The notes below the pieces were generated by a model. That model was not told the DNA's origin and searched no databases. It worked only from the letters and a program-made list of their open reading frames with translations. DNA of 64,000 nt, from assembly GCF_026242055.1 (NCBI RefSeq), contig NZ_JAPJDL010000002.1:496001-560000 (forward strand), written 5' to 3'. Shown piece after piece: positions 24,971 to 33,335 of the stretch. The position numbers were made by a program, and so were the translations under genes. The stretch's first letter is position 1. Each line of letters begins with the position of its first letter. The stretch comes from Lentzea sp. NEAU-D7. GTDB lineage: Bacteria > Actinomycetota > Actinomycetes > Mycobacteriales > Pseudonocardiaceae.

Positions 24971-27850
24971 ATGGGAGTACGTCGTGTGTGTGCGGCCGTG
25001 GTGGCCGTGTTGCTCGCAAGCTTGCTCACCGCGGTGGCCCAGGGGCCCGCGCAGGCCGAGGTGCGCCATCCGCGGCAGGAGTGGCTGCGCCAGTCCACCG
25101 CGGGCCTGTTCCTGCACTGGGGCATGTTCACCGCCCCGAAGCACCTGAACTGCGCCGAGTGGGAGCGGGACGTCACCGGTGGCGGCTGGACCGCCGACTA
25201 CTGGATCGACGAGGCGCGCAAGCTCGGCGCCTCCTACGTCGTGCTGGCGACGTTCCACAGCAGGCTCGGCTACGCACGGCCGTGGCCGTCGAAGATCCCC
25301 GGGAGCTGCGCCACCGGACGCGACCTGCTCGGTGAGCTCGTCCGGGCGGGCAAGGCCAAGGGCGTCAAGGTCGTCCTCTACATGACCGACGACCCGCAGT
25401 GGCACAGCGAGCAGGGCGTGCAGATGCTCGACTCGGCCGCCTACTCCGCGCACAAGGGCGAGCAGGTCGACCTCACCACGCGGGAAGGCTTCGGCCGGTA
25501 CAGCTACGACCTCTTCTTCGAGGTGATGAAGAACTACGACGACCTCGCCGGGTTCTGGATCGACAACGACAACGAGTACTGGGAGCGCAACAGGCTCTAC
25601 GAGCAGGTGCGGGCACTGCGGCCGACCTGGTTGCTGAGCAACAACAACGAGGACACGCCGATCATGGACACGGTCTCGAACGAGCAGAAGACCGGCATGG
25701 TCCCGTCCTACGACTACCCGGCGGCGACCTTCACGCCGATGCCGCGCCTGTCCGAGGCCTGCTACAAGCTGCCCACCACCGGCGACTGGTGGTACGACGG
25801 TGGCGACCACGCCGTCGACACCCGCCTGAACACCGGCCGCTACATCACCAACGCGGGCTCGTCGATCAAGTCGCTGATGGCCGAGACGCCGATGGTGAAC
25901 GGCAGGATGCCCGCGCGGCAGGAGGCCTACAACGACTTCATGGCGCGGTGGGTGCCGCCGATCCGCGAGTCGGTCCAGGGCGTCGAGGGCGGCGGGTACA
26001 TGTACGGCGGCATGCAGCCGGGGTTCTGGAACGACGGCGCGCACGGCGTGATCACCATCAACCCCAGGACCGGCAGGCAGTACGTCCACGTCGTGACCCG
26101 GCCACGTGCCGACTTCGTCCGCCTGCGGGACAACGGGTACCGGGTCACCGGCGTCCGTGACCTGCGGACCGGCGAGCGGCTGCGGTTCACGCAGTCGGCA
26201 GGGCACCTGACGATCCAGGGCATCACGCAGTGGGACGAGTACGACACGGTGTTCGCCGTGGACACCCTTGGCCGGCAGGGCTTCCACACGGACGTGAAGG
26301 CCTCGGCGACCTCGTCCGCGAACGGGTTCCCCGCCTCGAACCTCACCGACGGCAGCCACGAGACGTACTGGGACGCGGCCGGTGCCCAGCCCGTGTCGAT
26401 CTCGCTCGACCTGGGGCGCCGCAGGAAGGCCTCGTTCCTCGCGATCAACCAGCGCGAGTCGTCGCCGACGCACGCCCGCGTGTCGTTCGGCAGGCCGGAG
26501 GACTCGAGCCGCGTCAAGGACTACCAGCTCACGGCGTCCGACGACGGCCGCACCTGGTGGCACGTCCGCAGCGGCGCGCTGCCCTCGGCCCGTGGCACCC
26601 AGTTCATCGACATCGGCGCGCAGGAGGCCCGGTTCCTGAAGCTGACCGTGCTCGGCACCTGGGGCGGACCGCAGGCGCCGGCTTACTCCAGGCAGCTGAA
26701 GATCGACGAGATCCGCGTCGGCCACAGCTATCCGCGCGGGCCGGGGGACGGCGCGCTGGAGGCCGAGGACGCGTCGCGGTCGGGTTCGGTTCGCACCGAG
26801 TCCTGCGCGGCCTGCTCCGGCACGAGGCAGGTGGCCGGCCTCGGCGGCGGTGAGCGCGACGCCGTGACCTACTACGACGTTTCCGTTGCCACGACTGGAA
26901 GTTACGCCTTGCGGCTGGACGTGACGGCGGCTGAGGCGTCCACCGTGTCCGTCTCCGTGAACGGCGCGGAACCGGTGTCCGTCGCGGTGCCGAAGGACCG
27001 CGCCGACGTGCCGGACCCGGCGTCGATCGCGGTCCCGTTGAACGCGGGCCGCAACACCGTGAAGGTCTTCGGCGCCGGCCGGTTCGGCCTGGACCGCGTC
27101 TCGGTCGGCGGGCTGCCACCGTCGGACTACACGCCGAAGACGACCCTGACCGTGCAGCCCCATGGCGTGCAGTGGACCGGGCCGGGCCAGCAGTCCGTGA
27201 AGATCACCGCGCGCCTCCGGCTCGACGCCGACGACCAGATCGACGACGTCTCGCTGGCACCGTCGCTGCCCGCCGGCTGGACGCTGACCGGCGCACCCGC
27301 TGTGTGGACGTCGATGCGCCTCGCCGGTCTGCTCGAAGGCACCTGGACCGCGACCTCGCCCGCCGGGCAGGACGTGGGCTCGGTGAGCATCCCCGTCACC
27401 GCCTCGTTCCGGTTGCTGGGCGGTGACCGGAAGGTCTCGGGCGCGGTGCCGATGCGCACCAGGCCCGCCGGCCGCGTGTTCGTGCGCGAGGCCGAGGACT
27501 CGGCGAACCAGTTCGGCAGCACAGGCCTGGCGAACTGCGGTGCGTGCTCCGGCGCGGAGAAGGTGCGCAACATCGGTGGCAGCCCGGACGCCGCGGTGAC
27601 CTTCCCTCAGGTGACGGTGCCGGAGACGCGGTCCTACCGGCTGTTCGTCCAGTTCACGGTGAACGGGCCGCGTTCGTACTTCGTGGCGGTCAACGGGGAA
27701 GCGCCGGTCGAGGTCAGGCTCGACGGGGTCGGCAACAACACCCCTTACGTGGCCGAGATCCCGGTGGCGTTGAATGCCGGTGCCAACACCATCAGGTTCG
27801 GCAACGACACCGCCGGTGCTCCCGATCTGGACCAGATCGCACTTGCCTAG
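24971..27850 (+). CDS. Secreted multi-domain alpha-L-fucosidase (GH29-like)
   Basis: Extracellular glycosidase of 959 residues. A Sec signal peptide ends near AQGPAQA (about residue 29). A GH29-like barrel follows (STAGLFLHWGMF; the candidate nucleophile region is LAGFWIDNDNEYW near 195; to about 430). Then come an F5/8-type C (discoidin) domain (about 435-560), a CBM6/35-like module starting LEAEDAS (about 573-690), a NEW3-like beta domain (about 700-820) and a second CBM35-like module starting REAEDSANQF. The two modules share the Cys pattern CAACSG and CGACSG. The start is ATG 24971, because the signal peptide begins there. A terminator follows. Confidence 0.83.
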   Translation: MGVRRVCAAVVAVLLASLLTAVAQGPAQAEVRHPRQEWLRQSTAGLFLHWGMFTAPKHLNCAEWERDVTGGGWTADYWIDEARKLGASYVVLATFHSRLGYARPWPSKIPGSCATGRDLLGELVRAGKAKGVKVVLYMTDDPQWHSEQGVQMLDSAAYSAHKGEQVDLTTREGFGRYSYDLFFEVMKNYDDLAGFWIDNDNEYWERNRLYEQVRALRPTWLLSNNNEDTPIMDTVSNEQKTGMVPSYDYPAATFTPMPRLSEACYKLPTTGDWWYDGGDHAVDTRLNTGRYITNAGSSIKSLMAETPMVNGRMPARQEAYNDFMARWVPPIRESVQGVEGGGYMYGGMQPGFWNDGAHGVITINPRTGRQYVHVVTRPRADFVRLRDNGYRVTGVRDLRTGERLRFTQSAGHLTIQGITQWDEYDTVFAVDTLGRQGFHTDVKASATSSANGFPASNLTDGSHETYWDAAGAQPVSISLDLGRRRKASFLAINQRESSPTHARVSFGRPEDSSRVKDYQLTASDDGRTWWHVRSGALPSARGTQFIDIGAQEARFLKLTVLGTWGGPQAPAYSRQLKIDEIRVGHSYPRGPGDGALEAEDASRSGSVRTESCAACSGTRQVAGLGGGERDAVTYYDVSVATTGSYALRLDVTAAEASTVSVSVNGAEPVSVAVPKDRADVPDPASIAVPLNAGRNTVKVFGAGRFGLDRVSVGGLPPSDYTPKTTLTVQPHGVQWTGPGQQSVKITARLRLDADDQIDDVSLAPSLPAGWTLTGAPAVWTSMRLAGLLEGTWTATSPAGQDVGSVSIPVTASFRLLGGDRKVSGAVPMRTRPAGRVFVREAEDSANQFGSTGLANCGACSGAEKVRNIGGSPDAAVTFPQVTVPETRSYRLFVQFTVNGPRSYFVAVNGEAPVEVRLDGVGNNTPYVAEIPVALNAGANTIRFGNDTAGAPDLDQIALA

Positions 27851-27882
27851 GTGAGAGGACGTGCTCGACCGGTCGGCCGCTG

Positions 27883-27912
27883 AAAGGCACCCTGCCCCGG
27901 CGGGGTGCCTTT
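27883..27912 (+). terminator. Hairpin terminator after the fucosidase gene
   Basis: Perfect 10-bp arms AAAGGCACCC (27883-27892) and GGGTGCCTTT (27903-27912) with a 10-base loop, ending in a T-run. Confidence 0.88.
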
Positions 27913-27940
27913 CTCAGGAACCGGCGCGCATCATGGGGTG

Positions 27941-28771
27941 ATGCTGGAGGCATTGCGGCGGCAGGTGAGTCAGGGTCTCTTCGAGAAGGTCGTGGGTCCA
28001 GAGCGGGAGGAGCACGCGCGCAGGATCCACGGCGCGCCCGGCCCGCGGCTGTTCGCGGACGACCGGCCGATCCGGCACGTGCACGCCGATCACGCCATGT
28101 TCATCGGCGGGCTGCGGGCGTTGCTGCTGCAGTCGTTGCACCCGCTGGCGATGGCGGCGGTGGCGCAGCACTCCGACTACCTGACCGATCCGTGGGGCCG
28201 GTTGCAGCGCACGAGCCTGTTCGTGGGCGTCACCACCTACGGCACCGCCGAGGACGCGCTCAAGGCCGTCGAACGGCTCGGGCGTGTGCATCGGCACATC
28301 CACGGCACCGCGCCCGACGGCCGCTCGTACCGCGCCGACGACCCGCACCTGCTGGGGTGGGTGCACGTGGCCGAGGTCGACAGCTTCCTGCGCTGCCACC
28401 AGCGTTACGGCGAGAAGCCGCTCGACGACTACGACGGCTACGTCGCCGACATGGCGGTCATCGCCGACGCCATGGGCATCCCCGACCCGCCGCGCACGAC
28501 CGCCGCGCTCGAAGCGAAGCTCGACTCGTACCGGGCCGAGCTGAAGGGAACGCCCGAGGCGCGCGAAGCGGCCAGGTTCCTGCTGTTCAAGGCACCGTTG
28601 CCGCTGCTGGCACGGGGGCCGTACGCGATCCTGAGCGCCACGGCGGTCGCCACGCTGCCGGTGTGGGCGCGGATGCCGCTCCGGCTGCCCTACCTGCCGA
28701 TCTCGGAGGCCACCGGCGTGCGGGTCGCGGGCCACGCGCTGATGCGCGGCCTGCGGTGGGTCACGAGCTGA
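27941..28771 (+). CDS. MpaB/DUF2236 family oxygenase-like protein
   Basis: A 276-residue protein of the DUF2236 (rubber oxygenase/MpaB catalytic) family, which includes b-type haem oxygenases. Family features visible are LLLQSLHPLAMAAVAQHSDYLTDPWGRLQRT (about 50-80), the paired histidines in RVHRHIHG, and LLGWVHVAEVDSF. It lacks a signal peptide and obvious membrane spans. The start is ATG 27941 or the GTG one codon before; CATCAT lies six bases ahead of that GTG-ATG pair, so it may be leaderless. Convergent with the next gene, which ends 4 bases later. Substrate unknown. Confidence 0.82.
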   Translation: MLEALRRQVSQGLFEKVVGPEREEHARRIHGAPGPRLFADDRPIRHVHADHAMFIGGLRALLLQSLHPLAMAAVAQHSDYLTDPWGRLQRTSLFVGVTTYGTAEDALKAVERLGRVHRHIHGTAPDGRSYRADDPHLLGWVHVAEVDSFLRCHQRYGEKPLDDYDGYVADMAVIADAMGIPDPPRTTAALEAKLDSYRAELKGTPEAREAARFLLFKAPLPLLARGPYAILSATAVATLPVWARMPLRLPYLPISEATGVRVAGHALMRGLRWVTS

Positions 28772-28774
28772 GGG

Positions 28775-29821
28775 TCAGCGGAAGTCGCTGACCCGGAAGG
28801 TCGACAGCATGTCCTGAAAGCGCGGGTTGTTGCTGTGCGGGTAGAAGGACGCCTCGACGCCCACCCAACCGCGGAAGGCGCCGTCGTCGTCGATGATCTG
28901 CATCATCGGCTTCACGTGGGAGTTGCCCGTGTAGCAGGATTCGATGTCGGTGCCGTTCGAGTTCCTCGTGAGGCACGTGCACCAGTGCCAGTGGGTGTCC
29001 CTGCGGTCGCTGCTGGAGATGCGCTGGATGTAGTTCTGCAGCGAACTGTCGTTGATCGCACTGCCGCCGCCCGTGCCGGGACAGCTGGGCTGTTCCTGAC
29101 AGGCCTTCTCCGAGGAAGGCTGCAGGTAGGTCAGGCACCAGGTCGTGGTGGCGCAGGTGCGGAACGACCCGATCTTGAACGCGCCGCCCACGCCGTGGTT
29201 GAGCGCGTCGTGCGTCCAGCCCTGGTAGTCCTGCAGGAGCGTGCCGGGGAAGGCCCGCACGGTCGACGCGGAACGGCTGGTGCTCAGGGAGGCGTTGCTG
29301 CCGTAGGCGTAGCCGACCGTGGCCAGGGTGTTGAACGCCTGGTCGAGGCGGACGAGCTTGCCGTCCGGACTGGTCGCGATGATCCACTGCTCCGACCAGG
29401 CCTGGCCGGCATCGGTCCAGGTGATCTGCAGCTTGTCGCCGTCCAGCGAGTACCTGCCCGTCCTCGTCTCGGGAGGGGAGTCCATGAAGCCCCCGGCGGT
29501 CAGCACTTCGCACGCGCGCACCAGGGTCTGACCGACCGCGTTCGACCTGGTCGTACAGGTCGGGTCGGGTGTCGTTCCGGTGCGCTGACGAGCGACCGGG
29601 TGGCGTTGCCACCAGAGGTAGGTCCGCGCCCGCACGCCGCCGTCGGACGTGAACTGGTAGTTCCCGAGCCGTACCCAGTTGTCCCTCGCGGTCCCGGCCT
29701 TGAACGAGCCGAGCGCGACGACGAAGTTGGCCTTGCCGCCGGGCAGGTCGGCGGCCGACGCCGGGGCGGGCAGAAACGCGAACAGGGACAGGAGGAGCAG
29801 GACGACAGGTGCCTTGCGCAT
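28775..29821 (-). CDS. Secreted protein of unknown function
   Basis: A 348-residue protein with a clear Sec signal peptide (residues 1-23, ending PAPASA; KAPVVLLLLSLFAFLP core). The mature protein has about ten cysteines in its C-terminal half (TCATTTWCLTYL, CQEQPSCPG, HWCTCLTRN, ESCYTG), suggesting several disulfides and an extracellular life. It contains beta-strand-like Trp/Tyr-rich stretches such as LWWQRHPVAR and QITWTDAGQAWSEQWI. I do not recognise the family. GGGGG in front of ATG 29821 serves as ribosome site. The adjacent hydrolase gene ends 18 bases upstream in the same direction. Confidence 0.75.
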   Translation of the reverse strand: MRKAPVVLLLLSLFAFLPAPASAADLPGGKANFVVALGSFKAGTARDNWVRLGNYQFTSDGGVRARTYLWWQRHPVARQRTGTTPDPTCTTRSNAVGQTLVRACEVLTAGGFMDSPPETRTGRYSLDGDKLQITWTDAGQAWSEQWIIATSPDGKLVRLDQAFNTLATVGYAYGSNASLSTSRSASTVRAFPGTLLQDYQGWTHDALNHGVGGAFKIGSFRTCATTTWCLTYLQPSSEKACQEQPSCPGTGGGSAINDSSLQNYIQRISSSDRRDTHWHWCTCLTRNSNGTDIESCYTGNSHVKPMMQIIDDDGAFRGWVGVEASFYPHSNNPRFQDMLSTFRVSDFR

Positions 29822-29839
29822 GCATCCCCCAGAGATGAG

Positions 29840-30604
29840 CTAGCCCTCCAGGTAGTTCACCACGAGCGGCGTCGCTTCGCTCGCGAACTCCTCGAAGTAG
29901 CCGTGTCGCGCGCCCTCGATCAGGTGCATCCGGGCGCCCGGGATGCGTGACGTGATCAGGGGAGCGTTGGCCGTCGGGTTGAAGACGTCCTCGGTGCCGT
30001 GCACCACCAGGGTCGGTGCGGTGATCGACGGCAGCACGTCCCACGCGTCGTGTTCCGCGCTCGCGAAGAGGTGCCGCTTGCGCGCGTACGGCGGCATCTG
30101 CGGGTCACCGAGCGTGTTGTACGGGCCGCGGTAGGCCGGTGTGTACATCAGCTCCTCCAACGCCCTGCGCGCCTTCATCGGCTCGACCTGCGCCAGCGAC
30201 CTGCGCACCTCGGCGCTGCGCTCGACGCCGTGCGCGCCGCCGGGGGAGGTGCAGCCCAGCACCAGCCGGTCGACGTGCTCGCCGTGCTCCGCCGCGATCC
30301 ACTGCGCGATCCGCCCGCCCATCGAGGTGCCGTAGACGTGCGCCCTGCCGATCCCCGCGTCGGCCAGGATCGCGACGCAGTCGGACGCGAACATCCGCGT
30401 GCTGTACGGGACGTCGGGCTTGTCGCTGGAACCGGTGCCGCGGTGGTCGGTGACGATCGTCGTGAACCGCGCGGAGAAGTCCTCCCGGACCTGTGACCAC
30501 CAGCGCGACGAGTTCGACTGGCCCGCGATCAGCAGCAGGGGAGGCCCGGAGCCCTCGACCGAGTAGAAGAGCCTGGTTCCGTCGGCGGCACGAGCATGAG
30601 GCAC
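29840..30604 (-). CDS. Alpha/beta-hydrolase fold protein
   Basis: A 254-residue cytoplasmic serine hydrolase. The nucleophile elbow is GTSMGG (about residue 92), the acid is in VVHGTEDVFNP and the catalytic His in EGARHGYFEEF. The oxyanion-hole region is LLLIAGQSNSSRWW. The GTG at 30604 is chosen over the TTG three codons earlier, because TAGACT (30613-30618, minus strand) lies eight bases before it, the spacing seen at other leaderless genes here. It is divergent from the chitinase and shares its upstream region. Substrate unknown; lactonase or esterase are possible. Confidence 0.82.
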   Translation of the reverse strand: MPHARAADGTRLFYSVEGSGPPLLLIAGQSNSSRWWSQVREDFSARFTTIVTDHRGTGSSDKPDVPYSTRMFASDCVAILADAGIGRAHVYGTSMGGRIAQWIAAEHGEHVDRLVLGCTSPGGAHGVERSAEVRRSLAQVEPMKARRALEELMYTPAYRGPYNTLGDPQMPPYARKRHLFASAEHDAWDVLPSITAPTLVVHGTEDVFNPTANAPLITSRIPGARMHLIEGARHGYFEEFASEATPLVVNYLEG

Positions 30605-30651
30605 GACCGCCAAGTCTAGTGCCGCGACCAGAACCTTGACTTCCCGATAGA

Positions 30652-30663
30652 TGGTCTAGTCCA
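30652..30663. promoter_or_regulatory. DasR-like (dre) box upstream of the chitinase gene
   Basis: TGGTCTAGTCCA at 30652-30663 matches the palindromic dre core TGGTCTAGACCA of streptomycete DasR at 11 of 12 positions. It lies 48 bases before the chitinase ATG, downstream of TTGACT (30636-30641), a possible -35. The position suits repression relieved by glucosamine-6-phosphate. Confidence 0.65.
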
Positions 30664-30711
30664 ATTCGGGGTGACCCCCTGCCGGCCGCCAACGCGTGAG
30701 GGATGGAACCC

Positions 30712-32208
30712 ATGCTGTTGTTCGCTCGAATATCCGCGGTGGCCGCACTGGTGCTCGGCACCGTGATCGTGAGCCTCGCCCCCGCCAGTGCCGCCGGAGT
30801 CACGGCGACGTTCGCCAAGAACGGCTGGGCGAGCGGCTACACCGCGACGGTGACGATCAAGAACGAGACCAGCGCTGCCATCAGCTCCTGGAAGGTCGAG
30901 TTCGACTACCCGGCCTCGACCACCGTCGGCGCCTACTGGGACTCGCTGCTCACCAAGAGCGGCAACCACCACACGTTCGTCAACCGGGAGTACAACGGCT
31001 CCGTCGCGCCCGGCGCCAGCGTGACGTTCGGCTTCAACGCCGCCGGCACCGCCGACCCGTCGAACTGCACGGTCAATGGCGCCGTCTGCACCGGTGGTAC
31101 CGGCCCGACGACCAGTTCGACCACGAGCACGACGGCCACCACCACGACCACGACTACTACGACGACGACCACGACCGGTCAGCCGCCCACGGGGCAGTTG
31201 CCGCGCAAGGTGCTCGTCGGCTACCTGCACGCGAGCTTCGCCAACGGCTCCGGCTACATCCGGATGAAGGACGTGCCGGACGAGTGGGACGTCATCAACC
31301 TGTCGTTCGCCGAACCCACCAGCGCGACGAGTGGTGACCTGCGGTTCAGCCAGTGCCCGGTCGCGGAGTGCCCGAACGTCGAGTCCGAGGCCGAGTTCAT
31401 CGCCGGCATCCGCGCCCAGCAGCAGAAGGGCAAGAAGGTCAACATCTCCATCGGCGGCCAGAACGGCCAGGTCCGGCTGGAGACCACGGCGGCGCGCGAC
31501 GCGTTCGTGCGCTCGGTCAGCGCCATCATCGACAAGTACGGGCTGAACGGGCTCGACGTCGACTTCGAGGGCCACTCGCTGTCGCTGAACCCCGGCGACC
31601 TCGACTTCAGGAACCCGACCACGCCCGTGGTCGTGAACCTGATCTCGGCACTGCGGACGCTGAAGGCCCGCTACGGAGCCGACTTCGTGCTCACGATGGC
31701 GCCGGAGACGTTCTTCGTGCAGGTCGGCTACCAGTTCTACGGCGGCACGGGCACCGGTGACGCGCGCACGGGCGCGTACCTGCCGGTGATCGAGGCCATG
31801 CGCAACGACCTGACGTTGCTGCACGTCCAGGACTACAACTCCGGACCCGTGATGGGGCTGGACAACCAGTACCACAACATGGGTGGCGCGGACTTCCACG
31901 TGGCGATGACCGACATGCTGCTCGCCGGGTTCCCGGTGCGCGGTGACACGTCGAAGGTCTTCGCGCCGCTGCGCCAGGAACAGGTCGCGATCGGCCTGCC
32001 CGCCGCAATGTACGCGGGCAACGGGTTCACGTCCGTCGCGGACGTCCAGACCGCGCTGGACTGCCTCACCAAGGGCACCCGGTGCGGCACCTACAAGCCG
32101 AAGGGCGTGTACCCGAACCTGCGCGGCCTCATGACGTGGTCGATCAACTGGGACAAGTACAACAACTACGAGTTCTCCAAGGCCCACCGGGCTTACCTGC
32201 CCCGATGA
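30712..32208 (+). CDS. Secreted chitinase, CBM2 plus GH18
   Basis: Extracellular chitin hydrolase of 498 residues. A signal peptide ends near APASA (about residue 27). A CBM2-type domain (about 29-127; VTATFAKNGWASGYTATVTI, paired cysteines) is followed by a Thr-rich linker with a run of 13 Thr (about 133-158) and a GH18 catalytic domain (about 165-498). The catalytic DxxDxDxE motif appears as LDVDFE (about 281-286) and the substrate-binding Trp as LMTWSINWD. ATG 30712 is preferred, with GAGGG nine bases ahead; the ATG at 30703 abuts that ribosome site. A DasR-like box precedes it. Confidence 0.9.
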   Translation: MLLFARISAVAALVLGTVIVSLAPASAAGVTATFAKNGWASGYTATVTIKNETSAAISSWKVEFDYPASTTVGAYWDSLLTKSGNHHTFVNREYNGSVAPGASVTFGFNAAGTADPSNCTVNGAVCTGGTGPTTSSTTSTTATTTTTTTTTTTTTGQPPTGQLPRKVLVGYLHASFANGSGYIRMKDVPDEWDVINLSFAEPTSATSGDLRFSQCPVAECPNVESEAEFIAGIRAQQQKGKKVNISIGGQNGQVRLETTAARDAFVRSVSAIIDKYGLNGLDVDFEGHSLSLNPGDLDFRNPTTPVVVNLISALRTLKARYGADFVLTMAPETFFVQVGYQFYGGTGTGDARTGAYLPVIEAMRNDLTLLHVQDYNSGPVMGLDNQYHNMGGADFHVAMTDMLLAGFPVRGDTSKVFAPLRQEQVAIGLPAAMYAGNGFTSVADVQTALDCLTKGTRCGTYKPKGVYPNLRGLMTWSINWDKYNNYEFSKAHRAYLPR

Positions 32209-32213
32209 CGGTG

Positions 32214-32236
32214 TGGGGGCGGCATCGCCGCCCCCA
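32214..32236. terminator. Bidirectional hairpin terminator
   Basis: Perfect 10-bp arms TGGGGGCGGC (32214-32223) and GCCGCCCCCA (32227-32236) with a three-base loop, between the convergent chitinase and TenA-like genes. Confidence 0.8.
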
Positions 32237-32240
32237 TCCC

Positions 32241-32882
32241 TTACGCCAGGGTGGACCAGAACTGCAGTTCGTAGGCCTGCAGCAGGCGGCCATAGCGCCA
32301 CGCGTGCTTCGGCTGCCAGCCCGCGTCGAGGGCGGCCTGGATCGCGGCGATCGCACGCTCCTCGAGCTGCGGCGCGGGCGTCGCGAAGAAGTCGACGAAC
32401 GCGCACGCCTCGTCGCTGAACCCGTAGTGCTCGCGCAGCCCCTTCGCCATCCGCGCGCAGTACCCGCCCCACGCGGTGAAGTTCGCCAGGATCGCGAGGA
32501 TCACGTCCGCCGGCTCGCCGTTGAGCGCCATCCACGCCTGGTACGCGGGGTAGGCCTGGCAGCCGGGGAACGGTTCGTAGGCGTGGAAGTCCTTGGCGGA
32601 CATGCCCGCCGCCTTCGCGAGCGGCTCCAGCATCGGCAGCACCAGCTCCTCGCCGCCCGCGAGCAACGTGAAGAACCCCCGCGCGTTCGGTTCGCCCGCC
32701 TTGCTCGCGAGCGCCAGGAATGTTCGCCAGTCCGACGACACGATGTGGTTCTCCTCGGCGGCGAACGTGGCGATCACAGCGCGCGGCGCCTGTCCGGTCT
32801 CGATCAGCTTGACCACGAGGTTGTCGTGCTCACCGGGGTGCAGCTCGGTCCGGATGCGCGTGACCAGCTCTTTTGCGTTCAT
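32241..32882 (-). CDS. TenA/THI-4-like helical protein
   Basis: A 213-residue all-helical protein of the TenA/haem-oxygenase-like fold. Segments such as IATFAAEENHIVSSDWRTFLAL and ILANFTAWGGYCARMAKGLREHYGF, followed by CAFVDFF, resemble the TenA/PqqC superfamily. The strictly conserved thiaminase Cys is not obvious, so a true thiamine-salvage enzyme is uncertain. ATG 32882 with AAGAAT seven bases upstream suggests a leaderless transcript. It is divergent from the DUF6204 gene and convergent with the chitinase. Function unknown. Confidence 0.6.
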   Translation of the reverse strand: MNAKELVTRIRTELHPGEHDNLVVKLIETGQAPRAVIATFAAEENHIVSSDWRTFLALASKAGEPNARGFFTLLAGGEELVLPMLEPLAKAAGMSAKDFHAYEPFPGCQAYPAYQAWMALNGEPADVILAILANFTAWGGYCARMAKGLREHYGFSDEACAFVDFFATPAPQLEERAIAAIQAALDAGWQPKHAWRYGRLLQAYELQFWSTLA

Positions 32883-32951
32883 GGTCCGGATTCTTCCGCA
32901 GACGGGAAATCGTTCGCCAGACCGGCACGGGATCGGGGAGCATCTTCGCTC

Positions 32952-33278
32952 GTGGCTGAACACACCTACCGAGTTCTCGTCCGCGGACGTTTCGCCGACC
33001 TCACCGACGACCAGCGCGTGACGCTGCGGGAGCGTCTGAAGGGCTTCGACTTCCTGCGCGACGCCGGGTTCAGCGAAGAGGGCGCGCTGACCTACGACGA
33101 GAAGCTCGACTTCTTCAGCTACCGCGTGATCCTCACCGCGGCCGAGAAGCCGGACGACGCGGGACTGCGGCGCGCCTCGACCGCGCTCGACGCGCTCGGC
33201 GTCGACTTCAAGGGCCTGAAGGCCAAGGTCACCGACATGGACGAGATGAAGGTCAACCGGCCGAAGCGGCTGGGCTGA
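32952..33278 (+). CDS. DUF6204-type small protein
   Basis: A 108-residue cytoplasmic protein beginning EHTYRVLVRGRFADLTDDQR and containing the LTYDEKLDFFSYRV strand; the pattern recalls the actinobacterial DUF6204 family. It is alpha/beta in character with no membrane span. The GTG start at 32952 is divergent from the TenA-like gene, with CATCTT five bases upstream. The longer open frame reaching back across the TenA-like gene is spurious. Function unknown. A strong terminator follows. Confidence 0.75.
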   Translation: MAEHTYRVLVRGRFADLTDDQRVTLRERLKGFDFLRDAGFSEEGALTYDEKLDFFSYRVILTAAEKPDDAGLRRASTALDALGVDFKGLKAKVTDMDEMKVNRPKRLG

Positions 33279-33286
33279 CCGAAGGG

Positions 33287-33320
33287 ACGGCCCCGCGCTC
33301 CAGGGAGAGTGCGGGGCCGT
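33287..33320. terminator. Hairpin terminator between convergent genes
   Basis: Perfect 10-bp arms ACGGCCCCGC (33287-33296) and GCGGGGCCGT (33311-33320) with a 14-base loop, between the DUF6204 gene and the beta-helix gene. Confidence 0.8.
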
Positions 33321-33335
33321 CGGTTCACCGCGTGA

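Noticed and set aside
31126..31180. ACC/ACG microsatellite in the chitinase gene as a mobile or regulatory repeat
   Set aside because: It encodes the ordinary Thr-rich linker between CBM2 and GH18; mixed codons show it is a protein-level feature.
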